This document shows, piece after piece, positions 62,539-64,000 of a DNA stretch of 64,000 nucleotides (positions within the stretch are counted from its first letter, which is position 1; the number at the start of each line of letters is the position of its first letter). Location: assembly GCF_002222615.2 (NCBI RefSeq), contig NZ_CP022412.2, forward strand, positions 1,240,001-1,304,000. Direction: 5' to 3'. Position numbers and translations under genes: made by a program. The stretch is from Bacteroides caccae. Its GTDB lineage: Bacteria > Bacteroidota > Bacteroidia > Bacteroidales > Bacteroidaceae. The notes under the pieces were generated by a model that searched no databases, was not told the origin of the DNA, and was given only the letters and a program-made list of their open reading frames with translations.

Positions 62539-64000
62539 TTATTCGTAAATAAGTACTAACTTAACGAATTGAGCATTTTTTGCATTCCCGACATAAATTC
62601 TATATTTGGTATTAACAGCCGTTTCTGATAAATTATATGTGTAATCCATTCCTGATTCCTGATTCCATAAAACAGCTGCTCCACCTACCACATCTACATT
62701 TGATTCATCTGCGATTCCTACTGTTACAGCTTTAGAAGCATTGGAACGGGTTGTTGCAGTAACCTTTACTAACTTTTTATCTGTAATGGCTGGTAATTCT
62801 ATATAAGCTCCTTTTTGTCCAATAATTGTGTAATAATCGCTACCAGATTTTGCTCTATAATATCCATTACCGGATGAACCTGCAAATGTATATTCATAGC
62901 TTCCAAAAGTATAAGTTTTGGTATCAACAAGCTTAGAGGTTGGAAAATCAGCGGGGTAATTCTCTGCTTTTGTTAAATCCAAACTGATAATAGTCTCATT
63001 TCCTGAAGGCTTACCGGCAACGGTGATTGGTACTTCTACTTCATTTCCACCAACTAATGAAATCGTCAAAGTTTGAGAATTTGTAGTAGCATTAGGATTA
63101 GGGTTGGCTTTAACAGTGATTTTTGTTCCTTCAACTGTTGCTGATACTATGTCACCTGTTAATCCACTGAGTTTAAAAGTTGGAGACTCTGAATTTGCTA
63201 CAGTAACATCAATTTCTTTAGTACCACCTTCAGCGGGGAAACTTAATGATGTAGGAGTTACTGACGTTATTGTCGGTCCTGTTGCTTCGAACTCTTTAAC
63301 ATCTTCCAAATTACGAGGTAGAAGTTGTGCACTAGTTTTATAGGCAGCAGCTATACCTGTAAGTGAACCGTTTTCTTTAGCTATATATGCTACATTATTA
63401 AAGCTACTTGCACCTTTATTTATATATACAGTTAAATCACTTCCGTTAGCCTTGAAAGTATGAGTCGAAGCCTTATCGACCTCTGTTTTCCAAATGCCTG
63501 CCGTTTCAATAGTTACATTTTCTATTTTTACAGGCATACAAGCAAAGTCTAGAAGTTTATCTACGGTAATAGTAACAGGCTGAACATTATTGCCGGAAGA
63601 TATCTTTTCAACTTCTGCAGCATCGAAGCCACTGATTTGTGGAGCACTGTTATATACTTGCATTTTCGCACTCTCTTTGCGCAGTGTAACTTTTATCTCA
63701 TCACCGAGAGAATAAGTCTCAGGCTTGATAGTCGTATTGTAAAGAGTAAGTGCATTGCCGGCGGTAGTAGCACCTTTGGTCATTACGTATAATGTACCAT
63801 ATGAGCAGTTTTGTGCTTCCGGGTCGCCACAGATAATACCTTGAATTATATAGTCATTATCAATAGGAGTTGCTTCTGTCGTTGCTTTTATCTTCGTAAC
63901 CAGATCTGCAATGCTTATAGCTTCCGGAGCACTAGCAGTGAAGGTTTCTACAGAACCGTAAATATCTCCGGTTGAAGTTGTTGCGTATGCACGAACTGCA
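62539..64000 (-). CDS. DUF5689/BACON surface protein, 5' part outside window
   Basis: The frame stays open to the right edge; at least 487 codons are in the window. The N-terminal visible part has a DUF5689 pattern (N-D-Y-I-I-Q-G-I-I-C-G-D-P-E and Y-G-T-L-Y-V-M), then S-V-T-P-T-S-L-S-F-P-A-E-G-G-T-K-E-I-D-V-T-V, a BACON-like sandwich, and a C-terminal beta domain similar to carbohydrate- or ligand-binding jelly rolls. It is upstream in the same leftward operon as the nucleases. An internal ATG at 63783 is not the real start. Confidence 0.85.
   Translation of the reverse strand, partial: AVRAYATTSTGDIYGSVETFTASAPEAISIADLVTKIKATTEATPIDNDYIIQGIICGDPEAQNCSYGTLYVMTKGATTAGNALTLYNTTIKPETYSLGDEIKVTLRKESAKMQVYNSAPQISGFDAAEVEKISSGNNVQPVTITVDKLLDFACMPVKIENVTIETAGIWKTEVDKASTHTFKANGSDLTVYINKGASSFNNVAYIAKENGSLTGIAAAYKTSAQLLPRNLEDVKEFEATGPTITSVTPTSLSFPAEGGTKEIDVTVANSESPTFKLSGLTGDIVSATVEGTKITVKANPNPNATTNSQTLTISLVGGNEVEVPITVAGKPSGNETIISLDLTKAENYPADFPTSKLVDTKTYTFGSYEYTFAGSSGNGYYRAKSGSDYYTIIGQKGAYIELPAITDKKLVKVTATTRSNASKAVTVGIADESNVDVVGGAAVLWNQESGMDYTYNLSETAVNTKYRIYVGNAKNAQFVKLVLIYE

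Overview
This window is a chromosomal segment of a Bacteroides species, probably close to B. thetaiotaomicron, B. ovatus or B. xylanisolvens. The evidence is the FimA/Mfa1-type fimbrial operon, DUF3575/DUF3868 proteins, a glycine-lipid gene pair, a TonB-dependent receptor with a carboxypeptidase-regulatory-like N-terminus, an IS1182-family element, and repeated promoters of the Bacteroides type (-33 TTTG, about 20 bases, -7 TAnnTTTG). No tRNA, rRNA or CRISPR array was seen.

Layout. 1-4.1 kb: two membrane-protein genes (the first cut by the window edge), recO, and a lipoprotein gene coupled to a PagL-like lipid A deacylase. 4.4-12.2 kb: a leftward fimbrial operon (two DUF3575/DUF3868 pairs, a small 63-residue protein, an Mfa1-like pilin and an Mfa2/FimB-like lipoprotein). 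It is preceded by a 301-bp segment bounded by perfect 25-bp inverted repeats and by a tyrosine recombinase gene. The segment carries a strong promoter that points away from the operon in this copy, so this looks like a phase-variable switch caught OFF. 12.2-13 kb: a gene-free stretch with five dyad sites at 22-bp period and several hairpins. 13-29.3 kb: the leftward division and cell wall (dcw) cluster mraZ-rsmH-ftsL-ftsI-murE-mraY-murD-ftsW-murG-murC-ftsQ-ftsA-ftsZ, then a yqeY gene, with MraZ-box-like repeats upstream of mraZ. 29.6-40 kb: an ECF-type sigma factor, glsA-glsB (glycine lipids), a dGTPase, the operon dut-TPR-DUF4292-envC-like, a periplasmic galactose mutarotase and tag.

40-46.5 kb is an AT-rich accessory island: a membrane-anchored HTH protein, then an imperfectly duplicated cassette of small unknown proteins. 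One copy has lost its candidate secreted genes through two internal deletions but kept two small soluble proteins. Next come a truncated TPR gene and a DUF2059 protein. 46.6-54.6 kb: a candidate small RNA or micro-ORF, an ArgE-like deacetylase, an acyl-CoA synthetase, prfB with its programmed +1 frameshift, a 44-residue membrane protein, an OprP-like porin behind an 11-bp-period Pho-box-like array, a CYTH protein and an MgtC/DUF4010 membrane protein. 54.6-56.4 kb: an IS1182-family insertion sequence. 56.4-64 kb: a leftward locus with two DUF5689 surface proteins, two secreted nucleases or phosphatases and a TonB-dependent receptor. It plausibly captures extracellular nucleic acid, and it runs off the right edge.

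The most interesting items are the invertible fimbrial promoter, the degraded duplicated cassette with candidate orphan immunity genes, the nuclease/TonB locus, the Pho-like array before the porin, the 22-bp dyad array and the small RNA candidate. All functional calls come from reading the sequence and from memory of the families; nothing was searched.
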